Part shown: in pieces, positions 1 to 8,638 of the stretch | Numbering within the stretch: position 1 is the first letter of the stretch | How the letters are laid out: every line of letters starts with the position of its first letter | NCBI GenBank assembly: GCA_963813895.1 | Contig: CAWFAS010000001.1 | Location: 434,001-498,000, forward strand | Length of the DNA: 64,000 nucleotides | Origin: DASZWJ01 sp963813895 | Lineage (GTDB): Bacteria; Pseudomonadota; Gammaproteobacteria; JAURND01 | Direction: 5' to 3' | Notes under the pieces: model-generated | What the model saw: only the letters and a program-made list of their open reading frames with translations | What the model was told of the DNA's origin: nothing | The model's database searches: none | Translations under genes and position numbers: made by a program

Positions 1-603
1 TAAGTCGAACATTAAACGAGCCCCCGCGTGATCTGCAATTTCCCGTAAACGTTGAGCATCGAATAAACGAGGATAGGCAGAGGAGCCACAAATGATGAGC
101 TTAGGTGAAAACTTTGCCGCTAAATTAGCGGCACTATCATAATCGATCAATCCATTCGGCGTGGTTTCATAAAAAATAAAGTTATAAGCGCGTCCGGAGA
201 AATTTAATTTGAGTCCATGTGTTAAATGGCCGCCAGCCTTGAACCCAAGAGCAAGAACATTATCTCCTGGTGTCAGTATGGCATGATAAGCCGCTTGATT
301 TGCTTGACTGCATGAATGTGGCTGAAGATTTGCGTGCGCAGCACCGAAAACTTGGCATGCAGCGCGGGCGGCTATTGCTTCAATTTTATCGTGCAAGTCT
401 GCCCCCGCAAACGGACGTCTCCCTAGGAGGCCTTCTTGAATCATATATCCTTGATAGGGCGGGTTGCTTAAAACTTCTTGTGGACGCGCATTATCGCTAG
501 CGATCAGGTTAATAACTTTGCGTTCATAACCAATTAATTGAGCTCCATATTTATATAAATCATTTTGCATTACTTCCCAATCAGTACTTACAACTGCTGA
601 CAT
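1..603 (-). CDS. Serine hydroxymethyltransferase-like PLP enzyme (partial, runs off left edge)
   Basis: An open minus-strand frame of 201 codons runs from an ATG at 603 to the window edge. An AGGAGAAG ribosome site lies just upstream. The translation follows the GlyA fold: IASDN near residue 34, QPHSCSQAN, AGGHLTHG, LNFSGR and CGSSAYPR. It departs from housekeeping GlyA at substrate and PLP contacts. The usual YAEGYPGKRYYGG stretch is replaced by one reading QEGLLGRRPFAG, so two conserved tyrosines are missing, and HSGSQ is HSCSQ. It may therefore be a specialised paralogue, for example an aldolase or threonine-transaldolase-like enzyme, rather than the folate-dependent GlyA; that is inference. 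It is the last visible gene of an operon with the MFS transporter, 9 bp away. The PLP lysine region lies outside the window. Confidence 0.8.
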   Translation of the reverse strand, partial: MSAVVSTDWEVMQNDLYKYGAQLIGYERKVINLIASDNARPQEVLSNPPYQGYMIQEGLLGRRPFAGADLHDKIEAIAARAACQVFGAAHANLQPHSCSQANQAAYHAILTPGDNVLALGFKAGGHLTHGLKLNFSGRAYNFIFYETTPNGLIDYDSAANLAAKFSPKLIICGSSAYPRLFDAQRLREIADHAGARLMFDL

Positions 604-612
604 AAACTTCTC

Positions 613-1827
613 CTATTGTGAATTATCCTGTTGTGAATTGTATTTCATAGGTAAGGCTTTCTTAGATATTGCTGCCAAAAAAATCAAACAGAATAGAGCA
701 GCAATTCCTAAACCACCTGCAATATAAAATATATAGAGCGATGGCCAATTCTGAATCATTGGATCAACCAATAAAGGCGTTGCCGCTTGTGCGATTAATA
801 CAGGCAAAGCTAATTTCCCCAACAAAGCTGCATAACCTTTTGAGCCAAATAAAATCATAGGTAATATACCCATGGTAATACTCAGCACGCCATTGCTCAT
901 ACCATAACCTATTGCAAAAATAGAGGCTGAGGATGTCCCAGCAAAAATTAATAGTGCAACAGATAAAGGTAAAATAGCAGTCCAGAAAATAGATGAGTTT
1001 AACGGATCAAAATTACGTCCAAAATAAATCTCAATTAATCGACCCGCAATTTGGGAGGGCCCAATTAATGAAGCAACAAAAGCAGCCGCAGTTATCGTTA
1101 GTCCTAGCCCCGTGAACATACGCAAAATATCAACCGAAACGGTAGTGCCAACAATAGCGCGTAAAACTGCATAAATGGCAAGTAAGTTAAAAACAAGTTT
1201 AATTCTGTCACGAGCCACAAGTTGATCGGAAACCTGTGTCTCAGCATGTTCTGGTACCCAATGGGGGATTTTGAAAAAAAATAAGGGCGCCCAAACAACT
1301 AGGTGGGGTATTGCATAGATCATTACCATATTGCGCCAACCAACCGCTTCGATTAAATAGGTTGTAACCGGCCAAAAGAGAGTAGCAAAACCAGAAATTA
1401 AAGTTATCCGGATTATAATTTTCTTCGCGTCTTGCTTCAGCAAACGACCGATCGCGGCAAAGGCTGCGTTAAATAATCCGAGGGCCATACCTAGGCCCAC
1501 AATTGTCCATCCCAAATACCAAATAAGCAAACCATGCGTTTGAGATAATAGGATCAAACCAAATCCCATTAATAAACTACCTGCAGCAAGAGGACGCCTA
1601 CCTCCTTCGGACTCAATCCAAGCACCTATTTTAGGTGCACACAAACCACCGATCAAAAGAGCCCAGGAAAATCCACCAATAATAGCCAGAGTGCTCTGGC
1701 CGGTTTCATCGGCCACAATCTTTACCAATGTCGCAGGAAGATAATAAGTTGTTGCCCAAGCATAAATTTGAGAAAACCCTATTAAAAAAGTCAGAAAGTG
1801 TATGCGGATTTGATTATTATTGGTCAT
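613..1827 (-). CDS. MFS family transporter
   Basis: This 404-residue, strongly hydrophobic protein has about twelve predicted membrane segments, the usual size and layout of a major facilitator superfamily permease. A GGLCAPKIGAWIESEGGRRP stretch after the second helix resembles the cytoplasmic loop 2-3 signature motif of the family. A more polar central loop near residues 190-215 separates two six-helix halves. Substrate cannot be read from the sequence. The gene sits between the 640-aa protein (8 bp upstream) and the SHMT-like gene (9 bp downstream), so the three are probably co-transcribed. The transporter may move the substrate or product of the SHMT-like enzyme. Legionellales use MFS carriers both for host-nutrient uptake and for export, and either is possible here. 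Confidence 0.85.
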   Translation of the reverse strand: MTNNNQIRIHFLTFLIGFSQIYAWATTYYLPATLVKIVADETGQSTLAIIGGFSWALLIGGLCAPKIGAWIESEGGRRPLAAGSLLMGFGLILLSQTHGLLIWYLGWTIVGLGMALGLFNAAFAAIGRLLKQDAKKIIIRITLISGFATLFWPVTTYLIEAVGWRNMVMIYAIPHLVVWAPLFFFKIPHWVPEHAETQVSDQLVARDRIKLVFNLLAIYAVLRAIVGTTVSVDILRMFTGLGLTITAAAFVASLIGPSQIAGRLIEIYFGRNFDPLNSSIFWTAILPLSVALLIFAGTSSASIFAIGYGMSNGVLSITMGILPMILFGSKGYAALLGKLALPVLIAQAATPLLVDPMIQNWPSLYIFYIAGGLGIAALFCLIFLAAISKKALPMKYNSQQDNSQ

Positions 1828-1835
1828 TGTAATCC

Positions 1836-3758
1836 CTAGTTATTCATGACTAATTCAGAAAGAGGAAGGGTATTTTCGTTATCAACAACATTTTTTTGGA
1901 TAGATATCAAGGCTCCCCTTACAAATGCACCATTACTTTTTAAGAAGGATTCAAGGTAAGTTTGGCATGGATAAGGGATAAGTTGATTCGCTGTAGTGAT
2001 GGTTAAAAAACGAGAAACATAATCTATTTTATTTTGTCCCTTTAAAGCTTGCTCAACATAACCTATGAATTTTTTGGGTGTGGTATTAAAATCCACTTCA
2101 TAATTCATCTTAATTTGTTTCAGACCCAGCCAACGCGCATACTCTATTACTGCGGCCATGACTAATTCGAATTTTTTTTGACTCTCAATTATCCTTTCGC
2201 TACCATCCACACAATCCAGTAACAATAGGGGATTGTTTTCAGTATCTTTAATTAGACAAAGATGAATTCGACCCACTCTGGCACCATTACTCCAGATGTC
2301 TAAATTATTTAGGTTCAAATCCGCCATAAAGGCTGGCGCATTACCCGCATTATATTCCCCCAAACTTGTGCAAGAAAATAACTCATCGGATCGACCATAA
2401 TCTATCCAGGGATCCCTCTCGCACGCTTTAACCACAAGGGTGGTTTTGCTCAAAAAGTTTTTCAAGGAATTATGATGACCTGAAATAAAGTCCGCCATAG
2501 CGGATAACTCATGCACAGTAGCCTCATCAATACAATAACTTAACAAGATGCTAAGCATGTTGAGCACTCGCTCGCCACTGTATACACTATTCGATCTATC
2601 AAAAACCGTCTGATGCCTTTTTACGATTGATTTCGATTCAATCGAGAATTTTTTTGGATCTTGGAGCATTAGGCGCATTCTGTTTCTAATATAAGATAGG
2701 TCTATAATTTCTCCACAAAACATCCAAGAATCTAGCCATTTTGATCCTGTAACTTGGTTAATTTTGTTGCGCGGCTCTTCTAATTCTGGGTGTGTAATAA
2801 TATAGTTTTTATAATTATCTTTTTGTAGTTGAAATAGAATATTGCTTTTGACCGAGGGTTTTAAAATTGGCCACGACATCATCAGAGACAAATAATCTTC
2901 GTCTTTAAATAAAAAGGGGTTATCTAAAAAAGTTAAATAATCTTCTGTCTTCAATAAATCAACTTTGAAGTTTTTTATATCTTCAGCACTGCTAGACTCG
3001 AAATCAAATATCTTACCTTGTGAACCGGCTAACGACGAAAAGAAAAGATCGGGATAGGTTACAAAAAATTCAACAGATACTAATGACTTTTTAGACAAAT
3101 CATTAATCAAAACCCAATGTTTTTCTAATGGCAAAAATGAAAGGATTTTATAGGCATTACTAATATATTTCTCAGTTATTTTTACGCCGTAATTTTTAAA
3201 TAAAGTGGAACATACATCCAAGTAGGCAGCAATATCCTGTTCACGAACAACAGGCTCGATTTTAGCTGCGTAGCGCATAATATAGGAAGAACATATGCCA
3301 AACTCAACGTGTCTGGCATTAACGGCGGATAATAAAGTTTTATAGAAAGAAATGGTTGATTGTTCTAATATATGAAGCAAATCGTCAATTTTTAACTGAT
3401 CACAGCCTATATAATAGGCAGCCGCTCTAGAACCATAATCTTTAATAGTAGATAAAAAACCGCCCACTTCTTCTGCTATATCATAAAAAATTAAAGTGGG
3501 AATTTTTTCAAGCAACAAAACAGGGACAACCGCACTTGCTGAGGATAATTCTAGCGCAAGCTTAATAAAATAAGACGCTTGATGCTTTTGTAAGGTAAGT
3601 AAGTTTTGTAAATTCAACCATAAATTATTATTAATATAAACGTCTTTGCCTGACACTTTTTCAATTAATAAAAGAACATCATTTGTTATCTGTTCGCCAA
3701 ATTTGTTTAACAAATTGACTTCAAATTCTTTTTTGATCGCCGATTGATCATTGTACAT
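1836..3758 (-). CDS. Uncharacterised 640-aa protein, first gene of the SHMT-like/MFS operon
   Basis: I do not recognise this family. The protein is soluble, with no signal peptide or membrane segment. The first ~380 residues look all-alpha and lack obvious repeats. The C-terminal third is more alpha/beta. There, a segment around residues 455-560 (SCTSLGEYN, then GRIHLCLIKD, LLLLDCVDG and EYARWLGLKQIKM) has the rhythm of a GNAT-like acyltransferase core, with a strand, a polar turn and then a helix ending in A-R-x-L-G. That is only a resemblance. The ATG at 3758 follows GGAGCAGCCC, an acceptable ribosome site. Base composition is more AT-rich than in neighbouring core genes, suggesting acquired DNA. 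Its position upstream of a transporter and an SHMT-like enzyme suggests a role in the same small-molecule pathway. Confidence 0.6.
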   Translation of the reverse strand: MYNDQSAIKKEFEVNLLNKFGEQITNDVLLLIEKVSGKDVYINNNLWLNLQNLLTLQKHQASYFIKLALELSSASAVVPVLLLEKIPTLIFYDIAEEVGGFLSTIKDYGSRAAAYYIGCDQLKIDDLLHILEQSTISFYKTLLSAVNARHVEFGICSSYIMRYAAKIEPVVREQDIAAYLDVCSTLFKNYGVKITEKYISNAYKILSFLPLEKHWVLINDLSKKSLVSVEFFVTYPDLFFSSLAGSQGKIFDFESSSAEDIKNFKVDLLKTEDYLTFLDNPFLFKDEDYLSLMMSWPILKPSVKSNILFQLQKDNYKNYIITHPELEEPRNKINQVTGSKWLDSWMFCGEIIDLSYIRNRMRLMLQDPKKFSIESKSIVKRHQTVFDRSNSVYSGERVLNMLSILLSYCIDEATVHELSAMADFISGHHNSLKNFLSKTTLVVKACERDPWIDYGRSDELFSCTSLGEYNAGNAPAFMADLNLNNLDIWSNGARVGRIHLCLIKDTENNPLLLLDCVDGSERIIESQKKFELVMAAVIEYARWLGLKQIKMNYEVDFNTTPKKFIGYVEQALKGQNKIDYVSRFLTITTANQLIPYPCQTYLESFLKSNGAFVRGALISIQKNVVDNENTLPLSELVMNN

Positions 3759-3994
3759 CAGGGCTGCTCCTTAAATTCCATTATTGTTCGTACAGCATTC
3801 AGGCCAATATACAACATTCTTCTTATAATCACCAAGAAAAATAAGCTAATCTATTGCATATAATATTATCTAATAAATCTGTATTATTATAGAGCAGGGT
3901 TGTCGAGACAATTCGGGACATATCATAGCTTTAAAATATATGTGCAACGGATAGCCTATGCAGTTTAATTTTATATTTCTTCAAAGAGGTTACT

Positions 3995-4429
3995 ATGCAA
4001 AAACTGACTGGCCGTTGTTTATGTGAGGCGATCGTTTATGAAATTATCGGAGAGCTGGGTCCGATTTTTAATTGTCATTGCTCTAAATGTCGGCGTTGGC
4101 ACGGCGCTGCATTTAGAACACGTGCTTCAGTGAAAAAAACTCAATTTAATTGGGTGACAGGTGAAGAGCATTTATCCAAATATGCTTCATCTGAGAATGT
4201 GACCAAAACTTTTTGTTCTATTTGTGGTTCAAGTCTGATGACGTTTTATAAAAATTTTCCGGATATTATTGGTCTACCTTTGGGTGGTTTAGAACAAGAT
4301 CCAGGGGCAAGACCACAAGCCAATATTTTTATCGATTCCAAAGCGCCATGGTATACGCCTTGTGACGGGTTACCTCAATATGCAACGTGGCCGGATTCTG
4401 AAGAAAAAGTCAGAGAAACCAAAGTTTGA
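3995..4429 (+). CDS. GFA/CENP-V family zinc-binding protein
   Basis: This 144-residue protein carries the GFA (glutathione-dependent formaldehyde-activating enzyme) / CENP-V zinc signature. It begins GRCLCEAIVYEI, followed by NCHCSKCRRWHGAAF and later FCSICGSSL. The cysteine spacing fits two structural zinc sites. Family members are small cytosolic proteins, mostly uncharacterised; formaldehyde-glutathione adduct formation is documented only for a subset, so no reaction is assigned. The start is supported by AAAGAGG eight bases upstream of the ATG at 3995. It is transcribed away from the 640-aa gene across a ~236-bp AT-rich spacer that must hold divergent promoters. A palindromic repeat begins immediately after its stop codon. 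Confidence 0.85.
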   Translation: MQKLTGRCLCEAIVYEIIGELGPIFNCHCSKCRRWHGAAFRTRASVKKTQFNWVTGEEHLSKYASSENVTKTFCSICGSSLMTFYKNFPDIIGLPLGGLEQDPGARPQANIFIDSKAPWYTPCDGLPQYATWPDSEEKVRETKV

Positions 4430-4432
4430 TAA

Positions 4433-4578
4433 TTTTAAAGGTAATTACTTACTCCGTCGTCCTGCGGCTTGTCCGCGGGATCCAGAGATGAGGTTTCTCA
4501 GCTTTTTCTTGGATCCCGCGGACAAGCCGCGGAACGACGGGACGGAGTTGGCTATGGCGTGAGCAGTTACCTTTAAAG
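4433..4578. repeat. Palindromic element with nested inverted repeats (~146 bp)
   Basis: The ends TTTAAAGGTAA and TTACCTTTAAA form terminal inverted repeats. Inside, two GC-rich arms at about 4451-4482 and 4509-4548, sharing CGGCTTGTCCGCGGGATCCA, are inverted around a short AT-rich loop. The element is MITE- or REP-like and could fold into one long hairpin that might also terminate transcription after the GFA gene. I see no second copy in the window. The rest of the 4430-4905 gap (4579-4905) is AT-rich, with no gene that I can support. Confidence 0.7.
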
Positions 4579-4905
4579 TCGTATTGTGCAAAAAAATCCT
4601 ATCGAGAAATGTTATTAAAGCAACTTCCTTAGTGTATTTTTTTGTTTGGCTTTGATGGGTTAATTATCGTTCATAAAGCGCGTTTTATTAATCATTCTTG
4701 TTAATTCTACTTTAATAATATCATGATAGGATTCGTAATCTTTCAAAATAAATTCGTTTCGGTGAAAAATTATGGGTCAGAGTTATGCCGCTATCAGCGA
4801 GGATCAACTAGTCCCGAAACTGATTTACAAGCTCATATGCTCTGTGTCAGAATTTTGTAAAAGATGTATATTGTAAAGATGTTTGTGAAAATTTAGAGGT
4901 TAATT

Positions 4906-5799
4906 ATGCCGCGATCAGCTAGTTCAAGAGAATTGATTAATAAGTTAATTATAGCTATGAAAGATGAAATTGGGCATTGGAAGCGATTTTGGGATGGGGT
5001 TAGTCTTGATGACGCTATTCCCCATGCCAGGAGATTCCAAAAGTGTTTAGAGAATGTACTTCGTGACTTAGAAGATTACTCGGAGTTAGCGGATCTTCGC
5101 TTAAAAATTCAAGTTACCTACATGGCTATAGCCTTGCATGGTACTATACTTGAGTCTGGGCTTTTAAATAAAATAGGTAGGGTTCTAGCAAATGAAGTAA
5201 ATTCAAATACATCAAACTTTGAATGGAATGGTGTTAATCGTCACAATTTAAACGAATTTTTTCCTCCAGAGTGTTTAGAACTTAGCCAAAAACTCTTTGA
5301 TTTAGAATTTGTTGAGTGTAATTATAAGGATCCAGTAATACCTAACTTATTGAAGCTACTCGAGCAGGAGAGAGAAAGTTATGAATCTTTGCTACAAGCA
5401 GCCAAAGAACGTGAAATAAAGAACAAAAAGAATGAGATAGTGAACACTTTAACGGTTCCGTCCGTAACAACGTCGATGGATTACGGAAGTCTATCTCACA
5501 TTTTTCAGTATGCTGATCTAGAAAAACCAAAACCTGATAAAGAAATTATTGATCCGCAACGACAGTATGAGCAGGATTTAAAAGAAATTAAGCAGGGGGA
5601 GCACAAGAAGATACAAAAAGTCGAGGACGGTTCTGCAGAATTTTGGAAAAAAAAACTTATGAGACCTAGGGACAAGTTAGAGGCTTGGAAAAAAGAACAA
5701 ATAGAAATAAAAGAACGCAATAATAAACGTGATAGTGAGCGTATTAATGGACCCAATAATGAGCAAGAACGATCTACACAACATTCCTTTCCTGGCTAG
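4906..5799 (+). CDS. Hypothetical protein with charged C-terminal tail
   Basis: This 297-residue protein belongs to no family that I recognise. An AGAGG ribosome site precedes the ATG at 4906. Residues 1-140 look mainly alpha-helical. From about residue 150 on, the protein is highly charged and probably helical or coiled coil, rich in lysine and glutamate, ending in a polar tail (NNEQERSTQHSFPG). There is no signal peptide or membrane segment. It stands alone between two transposon-like remnants, in AT-rich accessory DNA. In a bacterium with a Dot/Icm system, such orphan charged proteins are often effectors, but this is only a guess from context. A short sequence resembling its first codons (around 4790-4815) lies upstream and may be a decayed partial duplication. 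Confidence 0.55.
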   Translation: MPRSASSRELINKLIIAMKDEIGHWKRFWDGVSLDDAIPHARRFQKCLENVLRDLEDYSELADLRLKIQVTYMAIALHGTILESGLLNKIGRVLANEVNSNTSNFEWNGVNRHNLNEFFPPECLELSQKLFDLEFVECNYKDPVIPNLLKLLEQERESYESLLQAAKEREIKNKKNEIVNTLTVPSVTTSMDYGSLSHIFQYADLEKPKPDKEIIDPQRQYEQDLKEIKQGEHKKIQKVEDGSAEFWKKKLMRPRDKLEAWKKEQIEIKERNNKRDSERINGPNNEQERSTQHSFPG

Positions 5800-5870
5800 G
5801 ATAAGTCCAGATCTATTAGGCTATTAATCTTAGGCACTCATTATTAATAAAGGGATAGGTAAATAGTTTG

Positions 5871-6655
5871 CTAAACGTCAAAAATGTCTTTCAGCGTTTT
5901 GGCGTCTAACAAGCGCTCGCCCCAAAGCAGTAGTTGGTTATCCTCCGCCTTATCCAAACGCTCCTGGTAATGTGTGGGCAATGCCCCAAAGCGATGTTGC
6001 AATTGGCGCTGCAACAGTGTGAGCTGACCTTTCTGTTGGCTTTTACGATAACTAAAATTTACTCGTTGGATTTCGTCCTGTATGTATATGCCGCGCATGT
6101 CGTACAATTCCAATGAGGCTTTATCCCAATTCAAACGATTGACAATCTCAAACGCTTCCTTGAGAGCGACTTCATGAATCACGGCAGGTATCGCTTTTAA
6201 CTTCTTGGCATGTTTTAGAAAATATAGCCATTTGTCTTCAACTGTTTGTAATTCAGTTTCCATTTTCAGAAATTTCGGCAGTTCAACAAAGGTAAAACGA
6301 AAGTCTTGTAGCACATGCTCTTTGGTTTCCACATCCTGAACACAATGCGTTGAAAGATAATGATTATTTTGGGTAAACTCAAAATTCAGGATACCCAGAA
6401 AGATCACCGGTTTTAGCTGGTAATAGTCTGAACCACTGCTTAACTGGTGCGCATAGGCTTTAGACGCATAATACAATACCCGCTTGTCGAAAAATTCCTG
6501 TGGCAACACTTGCATTTCCACAATATATTCTGCACCGCGTTGATCGTGGCAGCGTAACTCAAGCTGAAGGTGCTTGACGATAGACTTGCAGATGGGCTCC
6601 CAATATTATCTAGGTTCAATTTCTCTATGTCTGCCAGTTTGAGATCAAAATTGAC
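5871..6655 (-). pseudogene. Rpn-family recombination-promoting nuclease/transposase remnant
   Basis: A minus-strand open stretch of 216 codons (5871-6521) matches the C-terminal two thirds of the Rpn (PD-(D/E)XK nuclease 'putative transposase') family. It contains EMQVLPQEFFDKRVLYYASK, then QLKPVIFLGILNFEF, and it ends with a DUF4351-like tail (QHRFGALP, LLLWGERLLDA). The same frame continues upstream through CHDQRGAEYIVEM, the catalytic-core region, and then hits TAA near 6608. Further coding-like sequence (DLKLADIEKLNLDNIG) lies in another frame up to 6655. The gene is therefore frameshifted and lacks its N terminus. Its tail resembles that of the intact Rpn gene at 14456. It abuts the Sel1 gene, whose 3' end may mark the truncation point. 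Confidence 0.8.
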
Positions 6656-6660
6656 GTTAT

Positions 6661-7689
6661 TTAAAGGGGGAGGGGTGGTAAATTTTTGTTAATTGGAGAA
6701 GAGTTATCTTTTTGCAATTCTATTAATTTAAAAGGGGCTAGCGTATTACCATTTTTAGCAGCCTGCTCAAACCAGTATTTTGCTCTCCGATTTAGTTTAA
6801 TGTCCCGTTTTTCCATATAATACAGGCCTAAATCAAATTGAGCTTCGGCATAGTTTTGTTTAGCAGCACGTTTTAACCATCTCTTTGCTCTGTCTTCATC
6901 TTGGCCGGCGCCACACTGGCCTTCAAAATAACAGATGCTTAAATAATACTGAGCTTCAGGGTAGCCCTCCTTTGCCGCTGTTCGATACAATTTTATAGCT
7001 TCTGTTACGTTCTTGGGATAATTATGCTCGCCGTGCTCATGCCAAGCGCCCAAACGATACATCGCTTCGGGAGAAGGCTTGTCAGCGCTAGCCGCTTTTG
7101 TATACCAATCAACTGCTTTTTTAAAATTTTGGGGAAGTGCCCACTCGCCTTTTTCAAAATGTACAGCCATACGATACATGGCTTCAGAAAAGCCGTGTCC
7201 AGCAGCTTCTTCATAATATTTCACTGCAGCTTGGGGGTTTTTATTAAGGCCGTCGCGTCCATACTCATAACAAAGACCTAAATGAAATTTGGCTTTCAGA
7301 TAGCCCTTGTCTATAGCGCGTAAAAACAAATTTGCAGCTTGTTTTACATTTGTATGAATATTGCGGTGACCGCCATATAGACAATACTTAGCTACACGGA
7401 ATTCAGCTTCTCCTTCCGGGCCACCGGCGTGGGCAAATTCTTTTATTATATCTTCGAGTTTCGGTTTGGTTTTTGCTAATTTAGGCTGGATTGTTATCAT
7501 TGGTCTCTGGCTTATTTTTGCTAGCCGAGCTAAATCCGATTCTAACTTTTGTTTTTTTTCAGGAGTTGGAGCGGCGTAAATTGTTCTTTTCCTTGTTGGG
7601 GTGGAAGCCGTGTCCTGAGATCGATGCTGATTTTCTTTATAATGTTCCTCTTTCTTTTCGCCAACGCTTTTTTTTTGCTCTTGAGACAT
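6661..7689 (-). CDS. Sel1-repeat protein, effector candidate
   Basis: The C-terminal two thirds carry about six Sel1-like repeats (~36 residues each, for example AKFHLGLCYEYGRDG, AMYRMAVHFEKGEW, AQYYLSICYFEGQ and AQFDLGLYYMEKRD). These form a helical solenoid used for protein–protein contacts. The first ~75 residues are disordered and basic, with KRKR-like and EKKQK patches. There is no signal peptide. I start it at the ATG at 7689, because ACGAGGA lies about eight bases upstream. The upstream ATG at 7728 has no ribosome site. That gives 342 residues. Legionella Sel1 proteins such as LpnE and EnhC influence host-cell entry and trafficking. This one has no export signal and might be a Dot/Icm substrate or a regulatory protein; the sequence alone cannot decide. 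Confidence 0.8.
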   Translation of the reverse strand: MSQEQKKSVGEKKEEHYKENQHRSQDTASTPTRKRTIYAAPTPEKKQKLESDLARLAKISQRPMITIQPKLAKTKPKLEDIIKEFAHAGGPEGEAEFRVAKYCLYGGHRNIHTNVKQAANLFLRAIDKGYLKAKFHLGLCYEYGRDGLNKNPQAAVKYYEEAAGHGFSEAMYRMAVHFEKGEWALPQNFKKAVDWYTKAASADKPSPEAMYRLGAWHEHGEHNYPKNVTEAIKLYRTAAKEGYPEAQYYLSICYFEGQCGAGQDEDRAKRWLKRAAKQNYAEAQFDLGLYYMEKRDIKLNRRAKYWFEQAAKNGNTLAPFKLIELQKDNSSPINKNLPPLPL

Positions 7690-7869
7690 TAATGTATCCT
7701 CGTTAATTCTTTGGATTAATGGGGACATTGAGTTGGTATGGGTTCACCCACACTACAACCATGAGCCCTTGCTAGATCTAGGCTCTCTCTCTTGTTGATC
7801 TTTAGTACCCCCAAAGTTACCCCCAAAAATTTTTATGACTCCCTAAAACCGAAGTTGCCATATTGTTCT

Positions 7870-8202
7870 TTAAAGGTGTTCGTGGTTGTTCTCGGCAAGT
7901 GTGTGGAACTGGTCAATGGACACAATGCCATCTGGGAAGAGCGCACGAATTTCCAGATCACCCCCCATAGCACGTATAAAGTTCCGCAGAGTGCTGATAT
8001 ACATATCGGTACGCCGTTCAAGTTTTGAGATAGAGGCTTGCTGGACGTGTAAGATACCTGCCAATTGCTCTTGCGATAACTGGCGCGCATGTCGCAATTC
8101 CTGTAGTGGCATGGTGGCAAGCATATCTTGAGCTTTTTTTCCAGCAGCTGCTAATACAGCAGGTTTAATTTTCTTGCGGACGCTAGATAATGATTTAGCC
8201 AT
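7870..8202 (-). CDS. HigA-like XRE antitoxin
   Basis: This 110-residue protein has a helix-turn-helix of the XRE/Cro class in its middle: RQLSQEQLAGILHVQQASISKLERR, with the recognition helix around residues 55-65. The following stretch (TLRNFIRAMGGDLEIRALFPDG) is typical of antitoxins paired with Gp49/HigB-type RelE-fold toxins. It should bind the pair's promoter and neutralise the toxin. It lies directly downstream of the toxin, the HigBA order. Its ribosome site GGTGGAG falls in what was once the last codons of the toxin gene. The antitoxin itself looks intact, while its partner is frameshifted. Confidence 0.85.
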   Translation of the reverse strand: MAKSLSSVRKKIKPAVLAAAGKKAQDMLATMPLQELRHARQLSQEQLAGILHVQQASISKLERRTDMYISTLRNFIRAMGGDLEIRALFPDGIVSIDQFHTLAENNHEHL

Positions 8203-8247
8203 AATTATTGCTCCACCAGGTTTTCCAGATGTTGATTGTATAGTTTT

Positions 8248-8553
8248 TCAGCAATGGGGATATTTTTTGTACCAGCGATCATCGCCACCTTTGTTTCCAC
8301 CAATCAGTAAAATTGCCGCTCGTTCCGGATCAAAAGCATACAATATTCGATAAGGTTTGCCTTTGTGCTGTATTCTAAGTTCACGCATATGCGTGAGCTT
8401 GGCGCCCTGGATTTTTGAAGAGTAGGGATAGCCAAGGCGATGCCCCAGTGTTTCCAGCAGCTTGATAACGGCAAAGACATCAACTTGTTCTTTGTCATTT
8501 AAGCCGAGCAACCACTGCTCGCATTCTTCGGTTAGGTTGATTGTACATTCCAT
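8248..8553 (-). CDS. HigB/Gp49-like RelE-fold toxin, C terminus lost by a 2-bp deletion
   Basis: The 101-residue frame has the features of the phage-derived Gp49-like/HigB mRNA-interferase family: ELRIQHKGKPYRILYAFDPERAAILLIGGNKGG and DDRWYKKY. Family members normally end YIPIAEKLYxxHLxxL. Here the frame ends early with YPHC. Inserting two bases after 8269 (restoring TATATC from TATC) recovers IPIAEKLYNQHLENLVEQ, with a stop at 8205-8207, three bases before the antitoxin start. So the ancestral gene was 8205-8553, about 116 residues. The lost C-terminal helix contributes to the fold in relatives, so the toxin is probably weakened or dead. It pairs with the HigA-like gene downstream. Confidence 0.8.
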   Translation of the reverse strand: MECTINLTEECEQWLLGLNDKEQVDVFAVIKLLETLGHRLGYPYSSKIQGAKLTHMRELRIQHKGKPYRILYAFDPERAAILLIGGNKGGDDRWYKKYPHC

Positions 8554-8638
8554 TAAAGGAATATAGCATGGGAGACAAGTGGCGGCAACGGTTGGGTTCG
8601 TATGAGTTTGCGTGTGCCTACAATTGATTAAATCCGTT

